Source: G963677325 sp963677325 (GTDB taxonomy: Bacteria; Bacteroidota; Bacteroidia; Bacteroidales; Prolixibacteraceae). From it: a stretch of DNA of 64,000 nucleotides. The position numbers and the translations under genes are program-made. Shown piece by piece: positions 49,946 through 59,244 of this stretch. The notes under the pieces are model-generated. The model did not search any database, was not told where the DNA came from, and was given only the letters and a program-made list of their open reading frames with translations. How positions within the stretch are numbered: the stretch's first letter is position 1; every line of letters starts with the position of its first letter. The stretch spans positions 6,087 through 70,086 of the forward strand of contig CAXXGM010000004.1 in NCBI GenBank assembly GCA_963677325.2, given 5' to 3'.

Positions 49946-51460
49946 TTATAATCGTGTCACCGGATGTTTCCTGCTTTGTTGTTTCCAGCTGTTTATTTTT
50001 GTTTCCCAGTTAGGAAAAACGTTACTACGGATATTTTCATATTTACTTATGTAATCCACGAATGCTGCAATTATTCCTAAATCTTCATCCTCCTGATGAT
50101 CTGCTTCTTTTAAATTGAGGAATATGCTGTTTTTTTCAATGAAATGAGTATTGTAATTTCCTCGTCCAAATTCCTTCGAATCAATAATTTTTTTAAGGAA
50201 ACCATTGGTGGTTTTAACTCCGATAATTTTAAATTCATCCAGCGCTCGGGCCATTCTTTGAATAGCTTCCGCTCTTGTAGAACCCCACACGATAATCTTG
50301 CTGATCATCGAATCGTAAAAATACGGAATTGTATATCCTTCATAAACATATCCGTCACAGCGAATTCCGGGACCTTTTGGTTCCGTGAGCCGTAAAATTT
50401 TACCAGGGTCAGGCATGAAATTATTCCCTGTATCTTCAGCATAAATTCTGCATTCAATTGAATGACCATTTTGCCTGATATCTGTTTGTGACCAGGATAA
50501 AGGGTGCCCTTCTGTAATCCTGATCTGTTCCTTAACCAGATCGACTCCGACCACCATTTCTGTTACAGGATGCTCAACCTGCAGACGGGTATTCATTTCA
50601 AGAAAATAAAAATTCAGTTTATCGTCAACTATAAACTCTATGGTTCCGGCTCCCTCATAATCTGCAGCCTTTGCAGCAGCCACAGCAAAATCACCCATTT
50701 TCTTTCTTGAATCAGGGGTCATCAGAGGTGAAGGGGTTTCTTCTATTACCTTTTGATGGCGCCGCTGAATAGAACATTCTCTTTCAAACAGATGGATTGT
50801 ATTCCCGTATTTATCTGCTAATATCTGAAATTCAATGTGATGAGGCGACTCTATGTATTTTTCAATATAGACCGAATCATCTCCAAAAGCTGTTTTAGCT
50901 TCAGATCTTGCCGAACGCAAAGAACTCTCAATTTGGGATGCTTCCCTAACAAGGCGCATTCCTCTTCCGCCTCCTCCTGCCGCAGCTTTTATCATCACAG
51001 GAAGACCAACTTCTTTTATAATCTGAAGCGCCTCTCCCTCGTCACAGATTCTTTCGGTATTTCCGGGAACAACAGGTATTCCTGCATCGATCATCTTTTT
51101 ACGGGCACTTAATTTATTTCCCATCATTTCGATTGATTCAGCAGATGGCCCTATAAATAAAATGCCTTCCTCTTTACATCGCCTGGAAAAACCTGCATTT
51201 TCGGAAAGAAAACCATAACCGGGATGAATGGCATCAGCGCCCGCTTTCCTTGCAGCTTTGAGGATGCTGTTGATATTCAGATAACTTTCGGCTGAAGGAG
51301 AAGGGCCAATATAAAATGCCTCATCAGCACAACGAACATGCAGAGAGGTACGATCTGCATCACTGAATACAGCAACTGTCCTTATTCCCATTTCCCGGCA
51401 GGACCTTATGATTCGTACGGCAATCTCACCTCTGTTTGCAATGAGTATTTTATTTATCAT
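49946..51460 (-). CDS. accC: Biotin carboxylase subunit
   Basis: A 504-residue ATP-grasp enzyme that carboxylates biotin with bicarbonate. The ATG at 51460 gives MINKILIANRGEIAVRIIRSCREMG, the usual start; another Met lies four codons upstream. ATP-grasp motifs are KAAAGGGGRGMRLV, YIEKYIESPHHIEFQILADKYGN, FLEMNTRLQVEHPVTE, and the C-terminal domain RIYAEDTGNNFMPDPGKI. The last 45 residues extend beyond the usual 450, as in other acyl-CoA carboxylases. It leads an operon with the biotin carrier and carboxyltransferase. Confidence 0.95.
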   Translation of the reverse strand: MINKILIANRGEIAVRIIRSCREMGIRTVAVFSDADRTSLHVRCADEAFYIGPSPSAESYLNINSILKAARKAGADAIHPGYGFLSENAGFSRRCKEEGILFIGPSAESIEMMGNKLSARKKMIDAGIPVVPGNTERICDEGEALQIIKEVGLPVMIKAAAGGGGRGMRLVREASQIESSLRSARSEAKTAFGDDSVYIEKYIESPHHIEFQILADKYGNTIHLFERECSIQRRHQKVIEETPSPLMTPDSRKKMGDFAVAAAKAADYEGAGTIEFIVDDKLNFYFLEMNTRLQVEHPVTEMVVGVDLVKEQIRITEGHPLSWSQTDIRQNGHSIECRIYAEDTGNNFMPDPGKILRLTEPKGPGIRCDGYVYEGYTIPYFYDSMISKIIVWGSTRAEAIQRMARALDEFKIIGVKTTNGFLKKIIDSKEFGRGNYNTHFIEKNSIFLNLKEADHQEDEDLGIIAAFVDYISKYENIRSNVFPNWETKINSWKQQSRKHPVTRL

Positions 51461-52289
51461 TTTCCGATCCATAGGTTTCCAAATAATTATCTAATCATTT
51501 TGCCAAATTACATATATTAGAAAAGATATATGTATATATTTTATTGAAAATTACAAGTCAGGTTAAAGAAGAAAATTTACAATCCTGATCGGGAAATTGA
51601 TGTATTAAATTAGTTGTCAATAATTTATAAGCAAACAAAGAAGAATTATCCGGGTGAAAAATTTTATCGAAAGATCAACGTTTTTAGACCAATTTTGAAA
51701 TATTCGTTTTTTTAGACTCAAAATTCCTGATCTACCGTAAAAATATCAACTCGTGATTTAATTGAAAATGAAATGATACATAATACAAGATAATTAAAAC
51801 AGCAAAGGGTAAACGTAGCAAACACCGAAAAACAAAAGCCTGTTTTGGGGGTACGATGTTCGTTATTATGTTGGTCCATACGATAAAGATCGAACCGAAC
51901 GTGGTACGACGATGGTACGACGATGGTACGAGGAAGGTGGCAGGCTTATTTATGCGAGATTATGTTTAGCGGATATTTTTAGATTAAGAATTGAAAAAAA
52001 AAATTAGTTCCCGATAAAACATACAATTTATTTATTATTATATTTACTTTTCAAATCTATGATGATCTCATTGTATTAAATGATGGGAGCAGCGTGTTTA
52101 TCTGGTGGACTTCTTATCGAAGAATGGGTGTATTTCAATGATCATTTTCTGCCACGAAAACACGAAAACACAAAAGTGCACCAAGTGAGGCATTTGATCT
52201 TTGGTGGGTTTTGGTGATTTAGTGGTTTGGTGGCATATTTTTGGATGATTATCACCATCTTAACTTAGTTGCAGCAAAATCGTATTATT
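51461..52289. repeat. Long gene-free stretch with GGTACGA array and CCACGAAAACAC inverted repeat
   Basis: About 830 bases without a supported gene. A GGTACGA array (51893-51944) has three to four copies of the decamer ACGATGGTAC, ending AAGGTGGCAGGC. At 52150-52235 TGCCACGAAAACACGAAAAC and a later TTTGGTGGCA form an imperfect inverted repeat. Much of 51905-52180 is repeated before the S41-like gene (53877-54060), including the AT-rich TTATTATATTTACTTTT block. Confidence 0.55.
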
Positions 52290-53867
52290 ATGACGAACAA
52301 AAAAAAAATCATTAATGCGTGGCGGTGGAAAGTGACGATTTTTCTTCCCCTATTTGCCCTCTTATTATTGACTTTCTGCAAAACGGCCGAAAATACCGAT
52401 AACGATCGTTTGCCGGATCCCGCCATCAAGGCAGGAATAGCCAAAATAGATGGGCGACTTACTAATTTTCACCTAAATAAAGGAGAAGAGAGGCCGACGT
52501 TGATATTAATGGTTACAAATCCTGTAACGGCCGAAGTAGGAAAATACAAAACACAACCGGGAGAAGACGGCAGTTTTCACTTTGAAGTTCCAGTCGAGTG
52601 CAACATTAATGTAGGTTGGATAGGCGTATCCCCTGAATTTGATGACAATACCTCAGCCGTTGGATTGATCCCCGGTGAAACAACAAAAATAGAAATCACC
52701 AATAACAGGCCTGATGACCTGAAAGTAACGATGGTAAGCGGCCTTGGATTAGCCTCCGGAGATTTACCGCATCTCCATAAAATGTACATTAAATTCATTG
52801 AGAATCATTATCCTCCTCAGCCTTGGTATAACATGACTCCTGAAGATTACAGTCATTTGGCTGTTACGAAACTGATGGTGGAAAGAATGAAAAGATGGAT
52901 AAATGATTCAATAATATCGGTAAGAGCAAAGAACTTTATTACAGACAAATGCAAATTATTTTATCTGAATAGATGCCTTCTCACCTACCGTGACTATATG
53001 TCCCTAAACTACCGGAATACAAAACCTAAAGGAGAACCGGATAATTTTACGCCACAGGAACCTAAAAAATCTTACTATACATTTCTTAAAGAATTTAATC
53101 TGAACAATCCCCAGTATTTATATAACGGAGCCTCATATGCTGACGTATTGCAGACCCTACTTTCAAATGAAACGTTGAATATTCAGGCGATTAAAGAAAT
53201 CCCTGTACAAGACTGGTTAAAGGAAGTGAAGAAGAATATGGCTGATTTGATAGGTTCAGACAAAGGTTTGTTCTACGATCTTCTGGTTGCCAATGCTTAT
53301 GCCCGGCAGTTTAATAACGAGTTGAAACCATTATCGGATAAACAGAAGGGAAATATCAGGAGCTATTTTAAGGATGAAGAGATCGCGAAAATACTTTTAA
53401 GGAAGAATGAAGAGGTCATCAAGCTGGAAGCTGAAAAAAACTATTTCAAAACAAACATTAACACGACACCGGCAGTTCCAAAAGAAGAATTAATGAAAGC
53501 GATTATATCCAAATACAAAGGGAAGGCAGTAGTAGTGGATTTTTGGGCCACCTGGTGCGCTCCTTGTATGAACGCTATGATAGAGATCAGGGATGTCAAA
53601 AGAGAACTGCATGATAAAAATATAGCTTTTGTATATATCACTAATGTTTCTTCTCCAAAGAAATTATGGGAAGAAAAAATCAATAGTATCGGCGGAGAAC
53701 ACTATTATCTGCCTCAAGATGAATGGGTATATATCATGGGTAAATTTGGTTTCGAAAGTATACCCTCATATTTGTTTTATGACCAAAAAGGCGAAATGAA
53801 GAATAAAGTTACCGCTTATCCCGGATCGGAAAAAATGAAGAAGATGATAAAAGAACTGTTGGATTAA
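52290..53867 (+). CDS. Exported TlpA-like thioredoxin-fold protein, paralogue 1
   Basis: 525 residues from the ATG at 52290; an upstream TTG at 52269 is rejected. It has an N-terminal hydrophobic segment (VTIFLPLFALLLLTFCK), then a beta-rich domain (about 40-150, LTNFHLNKGEERPTLILMVTNPV...GEDGSFHFEVPVE), and a helical middle. The C-terminal thioredoxin domain (about 395-525) has the redox motif WCAPC (C423, C426). It likely exchanges thiol-disulfides in the periplasm. It is strongly similar to the gene at 57513-59087; the last 645 bases are nearly identical in DNA, while the N-terminal halves differ. Confidence 0.87.
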   Translation: MTNKKKIINAWRWKVTIFLPLFALLLLTFCKTAENTDNDRLPDPAIKAGIAKIDGRLTNFHLNKGEERPTLILMVTNPVTAEVGKYKTQPGEDGSFHFEVPVECNINVGWIGVSPEFDDNTSAVGLIPGETTKIEITNNRPDDLKVTMVSGLGLASGDLPHLHKMYIKFIENHYPPQPWYNMTPEDYSHLAVTKLMVERMKRWINDSIISVRAKNFITDKCKLFYLNRCLLTYRDYMSLNYRNTKPKGEPDNFTPQEPKKSYYTFLKEFNLNNPQYLYNGASYADVLQTLLSNETLNIQAIKEIPVQDWLKEVKKNMADLIGSDKGLFYDLLVANAYARQFNNELKPLSDKQKGNIRSYFKDEEIAKILLRKNEEVIKLEAEKNYFKTNINTTPAVPKEELMKAIISKYKGKAVVVDFWATWCAPCMNAMIEIRDVKRELHDKNIAFVYITNVSSPKKLWEEKINSIGGEHYYLPQDEWVYIMGKFGFESIPSYLFYDQKGEMKNKVTAYPGSEKMKKMIKELLD

Positions 53868-53877
53868 TGATTGCAGA

Positions 53878-54062
53878 GATGGTACGAGGAAGGTACGAGG
53901 AGGGTGGCAGGCTTTTTCATGTGTAGTTATGTTTAGTGGATATTTTTGCGATATGAATTGAAAAAATATTTTCAATTCTCATAATATACAATTAATTTAT
54001 TATTATATTTACTTTTTGATCATTTTCTGCCACCAAAGCACGAAAACACAAAAACGCACCCA
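53878..54062. repeat. Duplicated upstream module: GGTACGA array, AT-rich block, CCACCAAAGCAC arm
   Basis: GATGGTACGAGGAAGGTACG and GGTGGCAGGC (53878-53912) are followed by an AT-rich TTATTATATTTACTTTT block and TTTCTGCCACCAAAGCACG (54025-54043). The same order occurs at 51893-52184, so the leader was duplicated. Here only the left arm of the inverted repeat is kept. Confidence 0.55.
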
Positions 54063-54112
54063 AGTGTTGGATGATTATTATAATTATAAATACTAATTAA
54101 TCCCCTAACTTA

Positions 54113-55975
54113 ATGAAAAACAGGCAAATTTTTATTGGATTGATGTTTGCAATGATTCTCCTAAATGGTTGCAGCAAAAATTCCGGGAAAGTCGAAAACC
54201 TTCGCACTTTTGCAAAAGCGTATGGCTATGTTAAGTATTTTCATCCAAGCGACGAGGCATCTCAAATTGATTGGGCAAAGTTCTCGATCTATGGGGCAGA
54301 TAAAATTGAGAAGTGCGAGAGCGATAAACAAGTAGTTGCAACTTTAAACGAGCTTTTTAATCCAATTGCACCTTCCGTAAGATTTATACAGTCCAGGAAT
54401 AAACTCAACTACGATTTAAAAAGGATAACTCCCGGTAATCTTTCCGAATACCGGCTGACTTACTGGCAACACCACGGAGTCAGTATCGGGGGAATGATGA
54501 TGAAATCAGCGTACAAAAGTATAAGGGTAAACAGGGTCAAAACGGAAGGAGAAAAGATATTTGACTACCAGCCTGAAATTGGAACGGTAATTACAAAAAA
54601 AATTGGCAAATCTATTTATTGCCAGGTTCCGCTGGTGCTTTATTGCAATGATGAAAGCACTTATCCCAAGACCGATGCTGTTTCACTTGGAAAACTTAAA
54701 ACAAATCTGAACCTGATTGATTTAAATGCTCCTGATTTATACGCGCAGACAGGTAAATTCTATAAAGGGTTTCAGCATCTCTTTCCGTATTTCAATGTTG
54801 TTGACAAAAGTAATCATATTGAAAACTTCTCCTTTCGTGCAGGCAATGTAATCAATGTTTACAACGTGTTTCAGCACTTCTATCCATACTTCGATGTAGT
54901 GGATGTAAACTGGGATAAGGAGCTTACCAAAGCGCTTAACAGGTGCTTTACGGATAAAAATTCGAAAGACCATTTAATAACGCTTCAGAAGTTTACTGCA
55001 CCTTTAAAAGATGGACATATCCGTGTTAACTGCAATTCATTAAAGTTTGCGGCTCTTCCTGTTTGGTGGGAATGGATTGAAAACAAATTGGTGATAACTC
55101 GCATTTACAATAACAATCCCAATTTACATGTTGGCGATATCGTTACACAAATAAACGGGATCAGTCCTGAGAAGTATTTCGAGGAAATTAATTCCAGAAT
55201 CTCTGCAGGGACTAAAGGTTGGTTAAACTACAGAGCTGAAATGATGAGTTTGCAAGGCGATAATGGATCTACCATGGAATTAACAGTAAATGGAAAGCAA
55301 ATTAATATTCAATTTGATTATCACTCCTATGGTTTAGGATGGCCATTTTCGAAAGAAAAGAAACGGTACATGCAGATCGGAGACAGTATCTGGTATTTAA
55401 ACATGGCTATGATTGAAATGGATACAATAAACAATTTGTTGCCGGCATTGGAAAAATGCAAAGCTATCATCTGTGATGCAAGAGGATACCCCAAAGGCAA
55501 TCATGACTTTATAACCCATCTCATGAATAAAGATGACACAACATCTTCATGGATGCAAATTCCCCGGATAATATACCCTGATCATGAGAAAAGTGAATAT
55601 AGTAAATTCAATTGGATCAGTATAATGAAAGCTAAGAAACCTTACCTGGGCGGCAAGAAAGTGGTCTATATCACTGATGGAAGTGCAATAAGCTATGCTG
55701 AAAGCTGTTTAGGATTTATTGAAGGGTATAAGTTAGCTACAATAGTTGGCCAGCCCTCAGCAGGCACAAACGGAGATATTAATCCGTTCTGGTTGCCCGG
55801 TGGTTACACAATTTCCTGGACAGGAATGAAGGTTGTAAAACATAACGGTTCACAACAGCATGGCATTGGCATTTTACCAAACGTCTATGTTACCAAGACT
55901 ATCAAAGGGGTTAAAGAGGATCGTGATGAATTTCTGGAAAAAGCAATTGAGATAGCTAAACAACATATTAACTGA
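54113..55975 (+). CDS. S41-like peptidase-family lipoprotein with altered active-site surroundings
   Basis: A 620-residue lipoprotein: signal MKNRQIFIGLMFAMILLNGC with the lipid cysteine C20. The C-terminal half is S41-like: PDZ-like ITRIYNNNPNLHVGDIVTQINGISP (about 328-355), then VVYITDGSAISYAESCLGFIEGYKLATIVGQPSAGTNGDI. The putative nucleophile Ser lies in SAISYAE. The usual downstream GKGLVQ lysine segment is replaced by QPSAGTNGDIN, as in many interphotoreceptor-retinoid-binding-like S41 members. An internal duplication is visible: FQHLFPYFNVVD (220-231) and FQHFYPYFDVVD (253-264). It sits between thioredoxin-like paralogues and has its own upstream region. Confidence 0.8.
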   Translation: MKNRQIFIGLMFAMILLNGCSKNSGKVENLRTFAKAYGYVKYFHPSDEASQIDWAKFSIYGADKIEKCESDKQVVATLNELFNPIAPSVRFIQSRNKLNYDLKRITPGNLSEYRLTYWQHHGVSIGGMMMKSAYKSIRVNRVKTEGEKIFDYQPEIGTVITKKIGKSIYCQVPLVLYCNDESTYPKTDAVSLGKLKTNLNLIDLNAPDLYAQTGKFYKGFQHLFPYFNVVDKSNHIENFSFRAGNVINVYNVFQHFYPYFDVVDVNWDKELTKALNRCFTDKNSKDHLITLQKFTAPLKDGHIRVNCNSLKFAALPVWWEWIENKLVITRIYNNNPNLHVGDIVTQINGISPEKYFEEINSRISAGTKGWLNYRAEMMSLQGDNGSTMELTVNGKQINIQFDYHSYGLGWPFSKEKKRYMQIGDSIWYLNMAMIEMDTINNLLPALEKCKAIICDARGYPKGNHDFITHLMNKDDTTSSWMQIPRIIYPDHEKSEYSKFNWISIMKAKKPYLGGKKVVYITDGSAISYAESCLGFIEGYKLATIVGQPSAGTNGDINPFWLPGGYTISWTGMKVVKHNGSQQHGIGILPNVYVTKTIKGVKEDRDEFLEKAIEIAKQHIN

Positions 55976-56012
55976 ATTACAAAATTATTTATCAACTTAA
56001 AAGCGAAATGTT

Positions 56013-57236
56013 ATGATGAACAAACAAAAAACCGGAAAAGCATGGAGTTGGAAGGTTGCGACCTTTCTTCCCATGCTTGCCCTTTTACTGATGGCTTTCG
56101 GCAAAGCGGGTGAAAATAAGCATAGTCAGAAGATTAGTATTGCTCAAGAAAAAACCAATACAACCAATATCCATTTTGAGGGTAAAGATTACAAAAACCT
56201 TGAACTTATTATCATATTGGATGACAACTCAAAAAAACATTTTGCAGGTCAATCAAAAAATGGGAAAGATTGGACCTTTAAATACCCGGATAGCATTTAT
56301 AATATGCATAAATATGTGAGAATTGGTATTCCCAGTAGTGTGGACACTGTAAGTGAAGAAATAAGATTTAAAACGATAACTAGTAATAATATTGCCAGAA
56401 CTTACAACTTTAAACAAGGCGTTGCAAATATTAAGGCTGTTTATTTAAAATCCGGTATTAGTAATCATATTCCTTTTATGAGTGAAACGGGGAAGGGAAC
56501 AGTTTTTAAAAATATCCATTTTGATGAGTTTTTTGTTGGGACAAAAAGTGATCAGGAATTTTTATCTTCTATAGAAGGGGTTGGATCCGGTTACAGTATG
56601 TTTGACGGGTATAACCCAAACCAATTGTCTTATGAAGGCCAATTAGAAAGTTATATAAACCTAACCAAAAAATATCCCGATTCTTATTCTTTAGTCTATG
56701 ATTTAGCAACTTGTCTTACACGTTACGGTTCAAGAGCGGATGTGGAAAAAGTCTATAATTGTTTTTCGGATAGTAATAAAAAGTCTTACTGGGGAAAAAG
56801 GATTGATCATTATATAAAAAATAATCATTTCAGCAATAGCGTTTTACCGGTATGGGATGCAGAGAGGTTAGAACCTATTATAAAAGATACCTCAAAATAT
56901 AATCTGATTGTTTTTTCTGCTTCATGGTGTGCACCCTGCCATAGAATGATACCTGTGTTGAAAGAAGTCTATAAGGATTTGACCGGGAAGCTTGAAATGG
57001 TTTATGTCTCATTGGATGAACCGGAAACCGTTGAAGGCTGGAAAATACTTATGAAAAAAGAGCAAATTCCCTGGCGTAGCGTGTTAGCGATGAAAGACGT
57101 AAAAGGAATTAAAGACAAATACACTGTGCAAGGAATCCCCCTCTCACTGCTTGTCCATCCAAACGGATATTCGGAAATCATAGATATACGAAAAAAAGAA
57201 GATAAAGAGAAGTTATACAGATTGGTTCGGCATTGA
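56013..57236 (+). CDS. Exported thioredoxin-like protein, divergent paralogue
   Basis: 407 residues. The N-terminus (MMNKQKTGKAWSWKVATFLPMLALLLMAFGKAGENK) strongly resembles those of the two TlpA-like paralogues on either side, although the middle is unrelated to theirs. The C-terminal thioredoxin domain (about 285-405) has the motif SWCAPC (C306, C309), followed by PVLKEVYKDLTGKLEMVYVSLDEPETVEGW and the cis-Pro loop QGIPLSLLV. It should be a membrane-anchored or periplasmic thiol oxidoreductase. It starts 37 bases after the S41-like gene, so they may be co-transcribed. A short fragment overlaps its stop. Confidence 0.82.
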   Translation: MMNKQKTGKAWSWKVATFLPMLALLLMAFGKAGENKHSQKISIAQEKTNTTNIHFEGKDYKNLELIIILDDNSKKHFAGQSKNGKDWTFKYPDSIYNMHKYVRIGIPSSVDTVSEEIRFKTITSNNIARTYNFKQGVANIKAVYLKSGISNHIPFMSETGKGTVFKNIHFDEFFVGTKSDQEFLSSIEGVGSGYSMFDGYNPNQLSYEGQLESYINLTKKYPDSYSLVYDLATCLTRYGSRADVEKVYNCFSDSNKKSYWGKRIDHYIKNNHFSNSVLPVWDAERLEPIIKDTSKYNLIVFSASWCAPCHRMIPVLKEVYKDLTGKLEMVYVSLDEPETVEGWKILMKKEQIPWRSVLAMKDVKGIKDKYTVQGIPLSLLVHPNGYSEIIDIRKKEDKEKLYRLVRH

Positions 57237-57460
57237 AACCGGGTTTCAATTATAAAAAATTCCTTGGACAGAAAGGCAAGGAGCATTATCCGGTTACACC
57301 TGAAGGAGTGAGGTATGCTGATGGAAATACATCCATCTTGTTAAGTCTTAAATTAAAAGCAGACACGGAATACGAATTTATTTTAGTCGGAAAAAATTTT
57401 AGAACACCCGAAGGTTACCCCTTGCTTGATTATAAAGTAGCCTTCAAAACAAAAAAATAA
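57233..57460 (+). pseudogene. Fragment of an SbsA-Ig-like domain
   Basis: A 75-codon frame beginning TTG, which overlaps the preceding stop as TTGA. EGVRYADGNTSILLSLKLKADTEYEFILVGKNFRTPEGYPLLDYKVAFKTKK matches the second half of the SbsA-type Ig-like domain seen at the ends of many Bacteroidota periplasmic proteins. There is no signal peptide, ATG or complete domain. It most likely remains from a deleted or fused gene. Translation coupled to the upstream stop is possible. Confidence 0.5.
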
Positions 57461-57512
57461 AAAAGCAGATCGGAAACTCTGTTTAATCTTATCAAATCAA
57501 AAACCTTATGTT

Positions 57513-59087
57513 ATGATGAACCTTGGGATATCAAAGAAAGTATGGAGATGGATGGCGGCGGTCTTTATTCCGATTCTTGTCGTGCTGCTGGTAGTTTTTG
57601 CCAAAAGCGGCGAAAATAGTAATATGGATCGATTGCCTGATCCAACCATCAAGGCAGGTATAGCCAAAGTGGATGGGAAGCTTACTAATTTTCACCTAAA
57701 AAAAGGCGAAGAAAATCCGACGCTGATTTTGGCTGTTGAAAATCCTGTAACAGCTGAGAAAAGTACATTCAAAACTCAATTGGGTGAAGACGGCAGTTTT
57801 CACTTCGAGGTTCCGGTTGAATGCAATGTTAATATTGGGTTGATTGGTTCGGAGATATTTCAGGACAATGCTGTCGGTGTCGCTTTGATTCCCGGGGAAG
57901 AGACAAAACTAGAAATTTTTTATGATGAAACAGGCAATATAAAGGCTAATATGGCAAGCAGCCTTGGATTGGCTTCGGGTGATCTGCCAAATTTCTATAA
58001 GATGTTCATTAAATTCATAGAGGATCGTTATTCAGAGCCTTTTTACACCATGACACCTGAAGATTTCAGTCATTTGGCTATAAAAAAGCTGATGGTAGAA
58101 AGATTGAAAAGATCAATAAACGATTCGATACTATCGGGAAAAGCAAAGAACTACATTACGGATGAATGCAAATTAAAGTATCTTAATGGAAGCCTTCTCA
58201 CCTATCATGAATATATAGCCCGGAACTACAGGAATACAAAACCAAAAGGAGAACCCGATAATTTTACTCCGCAGGAACCGAAAAGATCTTATTACGCGTT
58301 TCTTAAAGATTTTAATCTGGGCAACCCTCAGTATTTGTATAATGGAATGGGCACGTACACGGAGGTACTGCAGACAATACTTTCAAATGAAAAATTAAAT
58401 ATTCCCGCGATCAAAGATACACCAATACAAGACTGGCTTAAAGAAGTAAAGAAGAATATGGCTGATTTGATAGGTTCAGACAAAGGTTTGTTCTACGATC
58501 TGCTGGTTGCCAATGCTTATGCCCGGCAGTTTAAAAACGAGTTGAAACCATTATCGGATAAACAGAAGGAAAATATCAGGAGCTATTTTAAGGATGAAGA
58601 GATCGCGAAAATACTTTTAAGGAAGAATGAAGAGGTCATCAAACTGGAAGCTGAAAAAAACTATTTCAAAACAAACATTAACACGACACCGGCAGTTCCA
58701 AAAGAAGAATTGATGAAAGCGATTATATCCAAATACAAAGGGAAGGCAGTAGTGGTGGATTTTTGGGCTACCTGGTGCGGTCCTTGTATGATCGCTATGA
58801 AAGAGACCAGGGATGTCAAAAGAGAACTGCATGATAAAAATATAGCTTTTGTATATATTACCAGTGTTTCTTCTCCAAAGAAATTATGGGAAGGAAAAAT
58901 CAATAGTATCGGCGGAGAACATTATTATCTGTCTCAAGATGAATGGGAATATATTATGGGTAAATTTGGTTTCAAATATATACCCTCCTATTTGTTTTAT
59001 GACCCCAAAGGAGTAATGAAGAATAAAGTTACCGCATATCCCGGATCGGAAAAGATGAAGAAGATGATAAAAGAATTGTTGGATTAA
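57513..59087 (+). CDS. Exported TlpA-like thioredoxin-fold protein, paralogue 2
   Basis: A 524-residue homologue of the gene at 52290-53867, in the same order: hydrophobic N-terminal segment (MAAVFIPILVVLLVVFAK), beta-rich domain (LTNFHLKKGEENPTLILAVENPVTAE...GEDGSFHFEVPVE), helical middle and thioredoxin domain with WCGPC (C422, C425). Here the motif is CGPC, as in true thioredoxin; the paralogue has CAPC. The 3' 645 bases align to the paralogue at a constant offset of 5,220 without gaps, with about 30 differences counted by eye. The 5' half is far more divergent, which points to gene conversion or recent recombination. Confidence 0.88.
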   Translation: MMNLGISKKVWRWMAAVFIPILVVLLVVFAKSGENSNMDRLPDPTIKAGIAKVDGKLTNFHLKKGEENPTLILAVENPVTAEKSTFKTQLGEDGSFHFEVPVECNVNIGLIGSEIFQDNAVGVALIPGEETKLEIFYDETGNIKANMASSLGLASGDLPNFYKMFIKFIEDRYSEPFYTMTPEDFSHLAIKKLMVERLKRSINDSILSGKAKNYITDECKLKYLNGSLLTYHEYIARNYRNTKPKGEPDNFTPQEPKRSYYAFLKDFNLGNPQYLYNGMGTYTEVLQTILSNEKLNIPAIKDTPIQDWLKEVKKNMADLIGSDKGLFYDLLVANAYARQFKNELKPLSDKQKENIRSYFKDEEIAKILLRKNEEVIKLEAEKNYFKTNINTTPAVPKEELMKAIISKYKGKAVVVDFWATWCGPCMIAMKETRDVKRELHDKNIAFVYITSVSSPKKLWEGKINSIGGEHYYLSQDEWEYIMGKFGFKYIPSYLFYDPKGVMKNKVTAYPGSEKMKKMIKELLD

Positions 59088-59244
59088 GGATTGCTGAATG
59101 TTTGTGAAGATTTTGCAAATTTCTAATTCCACAATATCAAGTAAGTTTGGGAGAAAACAAAATCAGGCATTTACGAGGCCAGCGTTAAACCAGTAAGGCA
59201 AGCTTTTATGTATCTTCAATAGTACTAACTAAAAAATGACTGTT

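Noticed and set aside
51473..52268. Hidden gene in the 800-base gap after the carboxylase operon
   Set aside because: No frame with coding character was found; the stretch is AT-rich and made of intergenic repeats.
56013..57460. Single gene broken by a frameshift (thioredoxin plus Ig-like domain)
   Set aside because: The thioredoxin domain ends normally before the stop and Ig-like tails are not expected there; a separate fragment is more likely.
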